Of a DNA stretch of 64,000 nucleotides, positions 32,701 to 41,615 are shown piece by piece; position 1 is the first letter of the stretch; the number at the start of each line of letters is the position of its first letter. The position numbers were made by a program, and so were the translations under genes. A model generated the notes under the pieces. That model did not search any database. It saw only the letters and a program-made list of their open reading frames with translations, and had not been told where the DNA came from. The stretch is from Sordariomycetes sp. S80-01Y (taxonomy: Eukaryota; Ascomycota; Sordariomycetes): assembly GCA_037042185.1 (NCBI GenBank), contig JAXQJY010000029.1:930001-994000 (forward strand), in the 5' to 3' direction.

Positions 32701-35652
32701 TCTGAGGCTCACTCGTTCCTCAACGCGAAGCAGGAAGACGATGTCAGTTGTTTCACGGCCTTGTATAGCGCCTACAGGACCTGGATCACCGACGTTGGTA
32801 TCGAACGTTCCGCACACAACCTAGAACGACACTCCCGTCTCTACCGGTCTGACGTGGGACCTTTCAAGATCAAGGGTCTGCGCAAGGCCTACCCTCGGCC
32901 GCTGCTCATTCGCCGCGCTGAGGCTTATCAGATGCTACGCATGAAGCACAACTCGTCGTCCAGGCAGAAGAGTGAGCTCGACAAGCGACTTTTGCTTGAT
33001 CTGGCCCATTCATGTTTGTCACTCTACGCTGATGTACGGAGGGTAGCGCAAAGTTCTCAAGATTCATCACTCAAGGCCCTCATTGGTGGCAAGCCTCTTG
33101 TCATTCCAGTGATCTTGAAGGGACTCCGCAAAGCCATCGTCGAGGTTGACCACGACCGAATCAAAGGCGGTTTGTATACACTGCTCTACACGTCACTGCT
33201 CAGAACACTTTTGAAGGACTGGCGGTTCGCGCCCGAGGCGATGCGCTTGTACATTGAAACGGCTGGTATTGACAAGCCTTCGATTCAGAACCTCGGATCG
33301 AGCGCTCTGTACAATCTTATCGACTTCGGCAAGCCTTTTGAGAAGATGATCATCACCGACGAGACTGTGGTCAATACCATCAAGCCCGAGCAAGATGTGT
33401 CTGCAGTCATCGAGAAACGCCACCAGTTCATACTGTCCCGTCGTCAGCGGGTCGAAAAGTCAAAGGCAGAACTGGGCATCGAGCTGACCGAGAAGGCAAA
33501 GGGGGCACACTGGAAGATCGCTTCTCGATGCTCTATCTTCGCGACAAACTTATGTCTGCGGTTCGAGAGCTTAATGCCGGCCGAATTTGTCGACCTTGTA
33601 GCTCATGGTACCATTGATCCTCATCCAGGTCTCCGCGGTTACCACCTCCAGGCCTTTACGAGTGTTTTCCAGAGCATCGATATGAGAGCTGCTTATGATC
33701 ATGACTACCGGAGGTATCTTTTGGGCGACGAGAAGAAGTCGCAGGCTTTGAAGATTCGTGTTGAGAATGGCGACAGTGCTTTCACGCAGAGGTTCCTTGA
33801 TGCCTTCGAAAGCCCTGAGAACGCTGAGTATATGGTCGACACCGATCATCCCGGTTGGCTGGTCTGGGGCAAGCAATTCACGGCCTGGCAAGCAAAGCCA
33901 CTACCCTTCACAGAATACGACGAACTCGAGACCAAGGTCCGCAAGCAAATTGGTGCGATACTCACCAAGGACTGGGTCTCCAGCCAGTTCGAGTTCTTGA
34001 AGCAGGAACCGCGTGACTCCAACACAGACAGATTTCGGATGAGTAACGTGTACCTGCTGATGCACGTCTTCGATCTGTGCTATTATGGAGTCACTGCCGT
34101 CACGTTTGACGAGATCAAGGAGTTGACCACGCGAACGTATGGCGACGGCAGCGACAAGCACCAACATCGTGCCACCTCGGAGATTCTGGGTGCTCTTCTT
34201 TGCGGCTCGTCAGACGACCCTCCTGACATGCGAAACCGCGTGTGGGAGTTCGCAGCGCCTATGCTGCTCAAGATTCTCAAGGACGAGCTGACGCCGGAGA
34301 ACATTACGTACTGGCTCACCTGTTTGCACATGGTCGTAGACACTCGCGACCCACGCCGGGCTCACGAAATTATCGATGCGCTGAGGGATTTCAAGCTTGA
34401 TATGACATCCAACGCAGCCTTCAAGGAGTCTGCCAAGATCCAGCTTATTGAGTTCATCATTGCGGATATTGGTTGGCGCTTCCGTGGCGTTGAGCCCATC
34501 CTGGAGGACTTCTTGGGACACTTGGACCACCCGTACAAAGCCGTGCGCGAGGCCATGGGACGAGTTATCTCGGTAATCTACAAGACCAGATACCACGAGT
34601 CCTTCAAAAACATGGACACCCTGCTTGCAGAGAACAAGAAGGCCTCTTCAGTGGGCATCCGGCCTTACAAGCCAAGCGAGGAGTTTTCCAAGACCATCCG
34701 AGATGTTTTCGACCAGCTCGACAAATGGCGCCACGAGCGCGAGCCCGGTCAACAAACACCTTCAGCCTACACCTCGGGCTCCAAAACGGTACTGATGTGG
34801 CTCGACTGCACCCTTTCCTCCCACGAGTGCACGCAGTTGACGCCCTTCTTCCCCGACATCTTCATGGACCAGCTACTCCACATGATGGACGTCAAGGAAG
34901 ATCCTGAGCTCATGTCCCGGGCGTACACGGTCTATCGCCACCTTCCCAACGTCCCTCTCCCCGACGGCGACGATGACGCTTTCATCGCTGGCCTAGTCCG
35001 CCTTGGCAAGATGGCTACAAGCTGGCACCAAAGGCTCCGTGCACTGGTCAACATGCAGGTCATCTACTTCCGCCGCATCTTCCTCATGAAGAAACAACAG
35101 CGTGACAAGCTCTTCGCCGCCGTATCGGACATGTTGTCCGATCCCCAAATCGAGGTTCGCACCGCGTCCTCAACAACACTGGCCGGTATGATTCGCTGCT
35201 CCCCACGCACAATCCGGGACCCCATGGTTCAGCTCCTCAAGACTCGCTTCGAAGGCGAATTGAGCGCAAACCCCATGCCGAAGCGCAAAGCGCCGGGTAC
35301 GGAAACGCCCATCAATCATAACCAGCAGATCACGAAACGACATGCCGCTGTGCTGGGCCTGGGATCGTTGATCGAGGCTTTCCCGTATGCTACGCCGCCG
35401 CCAGAGTGGATGCCCGAGATCCTGGCTACCTTGGCACGGAAGGCTGCTGGTGACCCGGGGACCGTTGGCAAGGCGGCAAAGGGGATTCTGAGTGAGTTCA
35501 AGAAGACAAGGCAGGATAGCTGGACCGTTGACCAAAAGGTATGTATTTCCATTTACTATCGTCCTTGCATCATGCTGAAAGATTCGCAGTACTTCACGCA
35601 AGATCAACTCGAGGACCTGGAGGGCGTGCTGTGGAAGAGTTACTTTGCTTAG
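29725..35652 (+). CDS. BLM10: Proteasome activator Blm10/PA200
   Basis: The frame is open for 1,975 codons, but a 51-bp intron at 35539-35589 is likely, leaving exons 29725-35538 and 35590-35652 and 1,958 residues. The intron starts GTATGT, has CTGA near its end and finishes CGCAG; its length is a multiple of three and it has no stop. Blm10 features are a disordered Ser/Pro N terminus, RPRTFAYFEQLPFDVEAE near 60, a very long run of HEAT-like helices, an acidic insert near 930-960, and the C-terminal block DQLEDLEGVLWKSYFA. Blm10/PA200 caps the 20S proteasome, and its C-terminal residues dock in the alpha-ring pocket. Yeast Blm10 ends Tyr-Tyr-Ala; here it is Tyr-Phe-Ala. It acts in the nucleus and cytosol. 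The length fits the family (about 1,800-2,150). Confidence 0.93.
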   Translation: MDENHAPGHETPSFRSAPHASHLFNTSSPYEPISRASSPAVYPGAKRPSSPSSHLHDSKRYRPRTFAYFEQLPFDVEAESERDEALNGILKQLYIAVKAEDFSPGALHWTRELHAWLNLKFEMTRETRARLTRLYYSLALAPGLDASASDRFLRMVLTLTRKNHYLKPGEDLLLDWRPLWEEIKPWLFPGEAGSHQAGRRRSAKQLLKLCQHACRYFDPRERRAMLDEFLPFFSTNDLPNAYMVIGLINTLLPGQPAPEGEGCQPADFFPTLFHLWSIMNRSKVFDTMAIDLFSRIARDHLDCPYVPFGPHGIFTKEQSDLLFTAILRLTGIPVGQSSSPYTSLDYLAGSGMYLEKDKKKHPTATMMARFVLKCLSPKCLEEEDSTMKSLEGLLDSIETFFHPSNQGGWSTVLGQFVYTLADGFVARWNCEQSGELDIPEDRKINDALKKRFVSALKEVTFMGMFAKSTRVANYYYGTLHSLAYLEPDLVLPGALQRFYPSLQGLVEVHRTTSSLNGLQMIANVLTRNKGYRCHITALLALALPGIDANDLNKTQYTLSFIQTVAYSIPMVPLTKEEGHIHDTSLAMQWVQGEMDRMEREGQNIQINYNEELSDEEEANILRSSTAGFGEFLITLLGKVFTLLENLPDSTNLRGGTPEDSVINALPAALTPLFSSLSPELFDLTLEKLATFVSSHVIHQARDAMAWIVNALCRINPEKTLKVFVPMCIVNIRNEIDQNNAASDRTTGTDYLPRDRALVWHISMLAMTVVHVGREVMKFKDELLDIAKYMQEKCRGLPTILVSNYIHHLLLNLTHTYAIDHSLYEPSVIERGLDINDWGRTTPPSELTIRWHQPSPEEIDFAVELFEAQITSASEHLKALMSENPPVSRTGKNKEWSDEFSQMMQQIRLITSGMAALFDPKRASGENPESNGGDNNIEDDVDQEMGDDDPLAEVAEDEELRPQFRYEAGYALKPSDAAYTKIHALRDDLGALLSEAHSFLNAKQEDDVSCFTALYSAYRTWITDVGIERSAHNLERHSRLYRSDVGPFKIKGLRKAYPRPLLIRRAEAYQMLRMKHNSSSRQKSELDKRLLLDLAHSCLSLYADVRRVAQSSQDSSLKALIGGKPLVIPVILKGLRKAIVEVDHDRIKGGLYTLLYTSLLRTLLKDWRFAPEAMRLYIETAGIDKPSIQNLGSSALYNLIDFGKPFEKMIITDETVVNTIKPEQDVSAVIEKRHQFILSRRQRVEKSKAELGIELTEKAKGAHWKIASRCSIFATNLCLRFESLMPAEFVDLVAHGTIDPHPGLRGYHLQAFTSVFQSIDMRAAYDHDYRRYLLGDEKKSQALKIRVENGDSAFTQRFLDAFESPENAEYMVDTDHPGWLVWGKQFTAWQAKPLPFTEYDELETKVRKQIGAILTKDWVSSQFEFLKQEPRDSNTDRFRMSNVYLLMHVFDLCYYGVTAVTFDEIKELTTRTYGDGSDKHQHRATSEILGALLCGSSDDPPDMRNRVWEFAAPMLLKILKDELTPENITYWLTCLHMVVDTRDPRRAHEIIDALRDFKLDMTSNAAFKESAKIQLIEFIIADIGWRFRGVEPILEDFLGHLDHPYKAVREAMGRVISVIYKTRYHESFKNMDTLLAENKKASSVGIRPYKPSEEFSKTIRDVFDQLDKWRHEREPGQQTPSAYTSGSKTVLMWLDCTLSSHECTQLTPFFPDIFMDQLLHMMDVKEDPELMSRAYTVYRHLPNVPLPDGDDDAFIAGLVRLGKMATSWHQRLRALVNMQVIYFRRIFLMKKQQRDKLFAAVSDMLSDPQIEVRTASSTTLAGMIRCSPRTIRDPMVQLLKTRFEGELSANPMPKRKAPGTETPINHNQQITKRHAAVLGLGSLIEAFPYATPPPEWMPEILATLARKAAGDPGTVGKAAKGILSEFKKTRQDSWTVDQKVCISIYYRPCIMLKDSQYFTQDQLEDLEGVLWKSYFA
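35539..35589 (+). other. Stop-free 51-nt intron in BLM10
   Basis: The donor is AAG/GTATGT, the acceptor TCGCAG, and the branch candidate ATGCTGAAA. Removing it joins VDQK to YFTQDQLED, which restores the spacing I expect before the conserved C-terminal LEGVLWKSY block. Retaining it inserts 17 residues without breaking the frame. Confidence 0.75.
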
Positions 35653-36250
35653 ACTGAAAGTCACGAGGGCGGTGACATAGAACCAATTCACGATGGACCA
35701 AAGAACTGTACTGTTTAAACGCAAGGATAGCAACAGAATGCACACAATTGCATATATAGATAGACCTTGCTTGATGAGACCAGGCGATGACCGCGGGCAG
35801 CGTTTGTGAGCATCACGAAAGATTGCCGGGGTTGAAACAGGGGAGCAGTGCTCAAGCCATAGAGTACGCTTGGCATGCTTGTACGTCGTAAACGGCTCTA
35901 TACGTCTTCAAGGTCTTTATTCAATCGATCTGTGCCCACAATGAATACTTGACCCCTATTCGTTGCGCCAGAAGACTGAGGGAGCTCCACGTCTGCCCCT
36001 TTTCTACTTGCGACTGCTCATTTCAGTCTGTTCTACTCCTCCTCGGACGATTCCACCGACCAATCTTCCTTCATACCCGCACCTTTTGCTCAATCTCGAA
36101 AGTCGCAACTTCAGGATTTGACCAGCAGCCGGTTCTGCATTTCGTCGTGTGCTCACCTAATCCGAAGCTTGCGCCTGGGACCTCGGCCCTTGCCGACCTA
36201 GCCGCACATCCCTGGTGTCCAGGAGCTTTTTCTCGGCACATGTTTCGACA
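35653..36250. other. Convergent 3' flank between BLM10 and the acidic protein gene
   Basis: About 0.6 kb between converging stop codons, holding 3' UTRs. GCATATATAGATAG near 35750 and TTATTCAATCG near 35917 are the AT-richer spots. No gene is seen. Confidence 0.45.
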
Positions 36251-37126
36251 TTAACGATGGGAGACCCTGCGGACAGCAACCTCTGGACATTTCCCCTTGT
36301 CAAGCGCCGTTCGCTGAGGACTGTCCTCGGAGTCGAAGCGGGCTTGCGCAGCGCTTTTAGCGGCTGATGTTTCTTGTTCGGTGGGCTGGAGGCTTTCCCT
36401 GGGGAGAGAAATGCTAGAGCTTGCTGTATGTACCCTCTCATCAGATGCCGCGCGTCGAGTTTCAGCTCCGTAGGCGACTGTCAGATCGGGTGGTGAGCTC
36501 TCGGCGGCTTCTTCCTCTTCCCTTTGCTCTGTGATGGTGGAAAGGGGTGTTCCGACGTATGTTGATGCGTCTTCGTCGAAGAATGGGATCGCCTGGTCGC
36601 CGCATGTCCAGCCCGGATCTTGGGAGAAGACCTGTTCGCCTCTGGCCGGTGGTTTGGGGGGTGGTCTTTGGACGTTGGTTACTCCTGGTTCCCTATCCCA
36701 TGCCAGGCTCGATCGCCCTGATGGAGTTGACTGTAGAGTATCAAGCTCAGACTCTTCTGCTGTAACGTCCCAGTACGACCTCTGCCATGGTCTAGGCTCC
36801 GTGGCTCTAGCCTTCTCCTCTAGCTGACCATAAGCAGTCTCCGCCGTCGGCTTTCCGTCCCGCAGGTATTCGTAGTTCGCCACTTCCTCAGTAGCACTGG
36901 CCTCTCCGCAAGGCGCCCGCTGATCCTCGATTTCCTTCTCATGGGACCGCGAGGTTCTCGTCTCGAAAGGCATCTTTGCCTCGCGCCGTTCCCCTCCACC
37001 CGTGTTGGGAACGGCGCTGCCCACTACATGATGCTGCTCTGGTCGTTCCTCGCTTTTTTCCGGCTTCCGCAGCAGCTTCCCCATAGTCTCTGAGCCCATG
37101 AAGGCTTTCTTGAAGATGTAATCCAT
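36251..37126 (-). CDS. Small acidic, low-complexity protein of unknown function
   Basis: This is a single-exon frame of 291 residues starting MDYIFKKAFMGSETMGKLLRK at 37126; codons upstream in the frame contain no ATG. The N-terminal 25 residues could form an amphipathic helix. The rest is rich in Glu, Ser, Pro and Thr, with a PPPKPPARGEQ strip and FFDEDASTYVGTPLSTI near 200. There are no membrane segments or known motifs. It is probably a disordered lineage-specific protein. It is convergent with BLM10. The call rests on an ATG with long open frame and codon choice like its neighbours; a non-coding frame cannot be excluded. Confidence 0.55.
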   Translation of the reverse strand: MDYIFKKAFMGSETMGKLLRKPEKSEERPEQHHVVGSAVPNTGGGERREAKMPFETRTSRSHEKEIEDQRAPCGEASATEEVANYEYLRDGKPTAETAYGQLEEKARATEPRPWQRSYWDVTAEESELDTLQSTPSGRSSLAWDREPGVTNVQRPPPKPPARGEQVFSQDPGWTCGDQAIPFFDEDASTYVGTPLSTITEQREEEEAAESSPPDLTVAYGAETRRAASDERVHTASSSISLPRESLQPTEQETSAAKSAAQARFDSEDSPQRTALDKGKCPEVAVRRVSHR

Positions 37127-38760
37127 TTCCTGCGGCGCTCCCTCGGCGTGCGGATGCAGAGTCCGTCTGGGCAATCGTTACGGCGTTTTGATGAGGGAAA
37201 GGGAATTCATGGAAGGAAGTGAATTGGCTTTGCGAAGCTTTGTCCATTGTGCCATTGTTGCGCTTCTTCCACAAGGGCGGCTTGAGTGTCATTGTCAGGA
37301 AATAAGGTGCGACTAGTTGTGTCTTTGCCCAGTTACAGGACTGCCTGGGACCGGTAGGCGAGGCTGGACTTCCAATCAGATGTGCGAACCATGTCATTGG
37401 GAAGTGTGAGGGTTATCTGGAGGTTTAGAGCTGAGTATCGCAGCGGGTGCCCCGATGGCTGAAGCTTGAGCATGTTTTCCGGGAAGTCAGTTTCTTCTTC
37501 CTAGTGCGCTGCGGCCCGAGCCTGTCGAGCTTACGATAGATGGCATGCAGATAGACCTAGCACAGCTGCATGAAAACCCCGCCCTCTTCGATCAATGTGA
37601 CTACTACGGGCGTCATCAAGCCTCGAATTGAGCGCGGTTGGCCGTTCCTAGCAGGATCCACGTGGGAGGGTCTCGCGCCCCAAGGGATATGCAACTTTGC
37701 GACGCAGTCCGCGCGAATAGAGCGTATTTGAAATTGTGAAAAATAAAAGAAAAGAAAGAAAAATAGACAGTGATCATTTCAACAAATGTCTCCTCCATCG
37801 CTGAGTAGTTTGCACCTCTGGGCGTGCTCGATGTCGGGAGCAGCGGTGAGTTGGCGACGGCCTCATTCTCGGCAACGCATCGCTCGCAGGGTTGCGTCGT
37901 TGGACGTCGAGCTCATCTCACGCAAAACGCCGATGAGGCCTAGACAACACAAAATGTGAAGCTCCAAAGATCTCCCGGCATGCAAGGTGGCGATGTGTTG
38001 GACATTTGCATGGCGTGGCTGAGCTTCGAGAGGCGTTGCGCGTCGATCATAACAGATACCCCGTTGTGAGTAAGAAGAGCTCAGGTGGAGCCGGCAAACT
38101 ATGTAACAAGGTTATCTGCGGGAGCTCTATCTCATCTGGGGCTTATCTACGGCATCGTCATCGCCTTCTGCCGGTCGCCAACCCCGTCCAACAGAGCGCC
38201 AGAGACGACATGACGCGCAATTGAATGCGACGCCATCTCCAGCGAAGGAAGAATCCAAGGGGGGGATTCAAGACGGATGCGATAATCACGCGATGCGTCA
38301 ACAAAGGTTTCGCGCGCGCTGCAACCCGGTGGGCGCTAGACAAGCTGCGGACCGCTGGTGACAGGGTCCAGAACCGGCGGAGGCGACAGGCGACATGCGA
38401 CAGGGGGGCAGGGGACTTGACACAGGAAACAGGAGTCAGTCAGTCAGCTTTGTTATGGTCCGTCTACAGCAGTCAGTCACTCAGGACGTGATCGGCCGGG
38501 CCTGATTCGGTAAGGTACCTCGACCTCGACCTAGATCTAGGCCTATAGTAGGTAATAAATAACTTGTAGGCAGGAATTGTATGTGATTTGCTGCTCACCT
38601 GACCGGGCCGCAGACGAGGGCTCAGGCTCAGGCTCAGGCCGTCCGTCCGTCCCTCCTCGAGGCGACGGGCCTCCTCCTCCCCCGTCCTCGTCTTCTCTCC
38701 TCTCTCCCACTTCCACCAACATTCAGCTCGTCAAGTCCTTAATCGCGCCTCCTCTGCTTT
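37127..38760. other. Intergenic region with small tandem repeats
   Basis: About 1.6 kb without a defensible gene. GGCTCA repeats three times at 38619-38636, directly followed by GTCC three times at 38641-38652. A CAGTCAGTCAG stretch lies near 38436. The segment after about 38690 is a CT-rich leader for the next gene. Confidence 0.45.
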
Positions 38761-38801
38761 AATTACCAATTCGTTTTCACGACCAGCTCATTTTCCCAAC
38801 C

Positions 38802-39018
38802 GTAAGTCCGCGTCCGATGGCCTCTCTCGTCATCCCCGCCCTGCACCCCCTCCAGCCGCGCGCACGCGCCGCCTTTGCGACGAGACCTCTACTCCTCCTC
38901 TTGTCATCTGTCGCATCTCCCACCGCAGCGTCGCGCATCCGGTTCAACCCCGTCGCTTTGGTCGCGATGGCCTCATTCATCTGCAGAGACCCGCTGACGC
39001 TTTATTTCTCTCTCTTAG
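38802..39018 (+). other. 5'UTR intron of the small basic protein gene
   Basis: AACC/GTAAGT at 38801-38807 and TTTATTTCTCTCTCTTAG ending at 39018 form a strong 217-bp intron. It sits 17 bp upstream of the ATG at 39036. Removing it leaves a leader ending ACACCGCCAACATGG. Long 5'UTR introns are frequent in highly expressed fungal genes. Confidence 0.65.
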
Positions 39019-39035
39019 AGTAAAACACCGCCAAC

Positions 39036-39538
39036 ATGGTTCGCGAAGGCACCCGCTCCCAGACTGGCAACGCCAGGCCCCGCGTCTTCCAGACCGTCGA
39101 CACCCAGCCGACCATCAAGCGCTCCAAGCCCATCGGCGCCGGTCGCAAGTCCGCCACCACCACCGCTCCCGCCGCCGCACCCAAGAAGACGACGGGCGGC
39201 GTCACCAAGAAGGCCCCCGCCAAGAAGGCTGGCGGCGTGGCTGGCAAGGTACGTACGGCTGTTGGCGGCTGCAGCGCGCATATCTGATCGCCACGTGCTT
39301 GGGGCGTCTTTTCGAAGGACGGTACCAGAAGAAGCATGTTTGGAAGGACATGTCTGCGTCGGATTGGCGCGCTAGAATGTGCTATTGTGAATGAAGACGG
39401 GCGCTAACTGTTCTCCAGGCCAAGGTCACCGCCAACAAGGTCAAGAAGCAAGCCGCGGGCGCCACCAGGGCTGTCTCCAAGAAGGTAAGTACTCGTACAC
39501 CCCCAAGGGAATCCACGTTCTAACGCTCCGCCAAGTAA
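39036..39538 (+). CDS. Small basic Lys/Ala-rich protein
   Basis: There are three exons, 39036-39248, 39419-39484 and 39536-39538, giving 93 residues. Intron 1 (170 bp) has GTACGT and CTCCAG with a GCGCTAAC branch; intron 2 (51 bp) has GTAAGT, TTCTAAC branch and CCAAG. Exon 2 encodes AKVTANKVKKQAAGATRAVS, and the third exon would be only the TAA stop. The N terminus MVREGTRSQTGNARPRVFQT looks conserved rather than low complexity; the middle has Thr/Ala/Lys stretches with VTKKAPAKKAG, reminiscent of histone H1 tails. I know of similar small fungal proteins but no function. If intron 2 is retained, the frame adds VSTRTPPRESTF and stops at 39524, so the C terminus is uncertain. Confidence 0.65.
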
Positions 39539-41615
39539 GCCTTTCGGTCGGTCAAGCGCCTAGGATCCAGTACGGCGCGTCTCAAGGTTTCAGCCCGCCA
39601 CTTCACAACCGTGTGTCTTCAGCAGGAGATACCTTGGTTAGAAGGAGTTGGCGTCTTGTGTTGATCTCAAACCATGCTGCGCCATGGCAGGGACCGCCCT
39701 GATTCGGATTCCGTGCTTTCGTCACTTGTTACGTTTTGTTGGGCGTCGCGGGGGATATCTTGACTGTCACTTGTGTATTTTGCCGGCTGTTGTCCATGTT
39801 TTGCTTTGGTACGGGAACGGGTTTAGCATGTTGTGTTTCGGATCGACGCCTGGTTTGGCCTGAGACTGTCTCCAGGTTATCTTTTCTGTCTCGCTGGGTT
39901 GGTATCATGTCATTGTTTGGTAATCTTCAGGCATGCGCAACAGGACTTTTGCACCTTTTCATGCTTACACTGCCCCTTGGGCGGCGAGCGCTTTCCACCC
40001 TGCTCTTCTCGCGACTGCATTAAGCCGATACATCTTGCCGAGGGAGGTGGATGGGCAGACTGAATGGCTGATCCGTACGTAACTATGCGAGCAAGCCCTT
40101 CATGAGGAGGAATACCGGCTCATTGGCACTTTGTAAGAACTTCAGGCATATACCCAACTCACGGCCGCACAGCTCCCTTCCTACCTCCCTTCCAGAAAAG
40201 GGGGGCCAGGTGGCACTCGGCGCCCAGCGTATAGTGCGCACAGCCCCATTCCACGCCCGCCGAGGTAAGATGTCCTGGAGGGCTCTCCGGGCGATTCCAT
40301 TCGACCGAATGGTCACTTCTCAGGACGCGAAACTATTTACCCGATTTGAAGGCGAGGTCGTGCGGCGAATCTGCCTGGGGCGCCTTCTGATTTGGAGGGC
40401 GAGCCAAACCCCGGGGGTTGTTGGCATTCAACGTCGGGGGGGCATGGGGTAAACACTACACGCGAGGCTATGCCCCATTTTCTACTTCAAGACGTTGACT
40501 TGTCGCGCTTACCTAGATCACCGGCGGCCACAGGATGAGGGTGATGACGAGAGGTCAGACTCGGACTGCGTTGTGTACTGAGGGGAGGCAAGGGGCAGGA
40601 TAGCCACTCCTCTCAGCCACTCCTCTAGATAGGCATCTATTTATCGAAGCTTGCGGATCTTTGTAGCTGGGGGAGCAATATAAAGGTCATCAGAAATATC
40701 TCCTCTGCGCTCCAGCATGTGCTCTGTCTAGCCACACCAAAATACGCCACATGGGTGGTAGTCAAACGCCAGAATGAACGAGCATCATCGCCACAGGCGA
40801 GGAAGTCCAGATCATCAACCTAACAGGAAGCCAGTATGCATCATTATGTATCCTTTCCAGATGGGGTAATCACCTCTGCTGCGCAGTGCCTTGCAGCGAG
40901 GCTCAGCGGCAGCAGCATCCTACGGCGTGACATGACACGGCCTAGCATCGTGAAGCCGACCACAACACAGAGCGGAAACCCTCCTCTGCTCAATTAAATC
41001 GATATTAAAACTCGGAAAATCTTCTCAGAGCTCAGCCTAACGACTTATACGAGAAATAACGTGTCGAGCGTATGTCGCTTCCATCCGCACAGCCCCTCTT
41101 ACAAGACCGCTAGGATGGCCTAAAACGGCTACACGGCCCCCACTTCGAGTGTCCCAAACAGCCGCGCAGTCTGCCTACTCTACTTTCTTTCCAATGACAT
41201 CTCCCCTCAGCCGCTTCACCTACAGTTCGACACCGCGAAGCATCTCATCCAAGCACACTCGGACTGCTGATTGCCTCGTTTGCGAGCTCGCTTAGATGGT
41301 GAGGACGGCCAGCCCAAGGCCAGACCGGACCAGGACCAACGTCAGGCGTCATCCTACCAACCGCTCGGGGAGCCAAGGGATGACCTCAGCCAGGGGCGGC
41401 CACTATCTTGCGCTGTCCCATGCGGCGTCTGATTGGGGATATATATTAAGCGCTGGGACGAACGACGATCCCGCGGCCCTTGTCACCGTCGCGGAGACTC
41501 CCTCTGAGCTTGATTCGTCACCTGCCGGATCCGGCTGACCTCGCAAACATCTCATCCCTCAGAAATTGGGCTTCCCTCACAAGATCGAGCAGACCTCCTG
41601 CATGAGCACCATCCT
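39539..41615. other. Intergenic region, 2 kb
   Basis: No coding frame longer than about 115 codons is supported. CCACTCCTCT occurs twice within 20 bp near 40607. A GGATATATATTAAGC TATA-like element at about 41438 is suitably placed for the adenosine deaminase-like gene, about 170 bp before its ATG. Confidence 0.45.
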
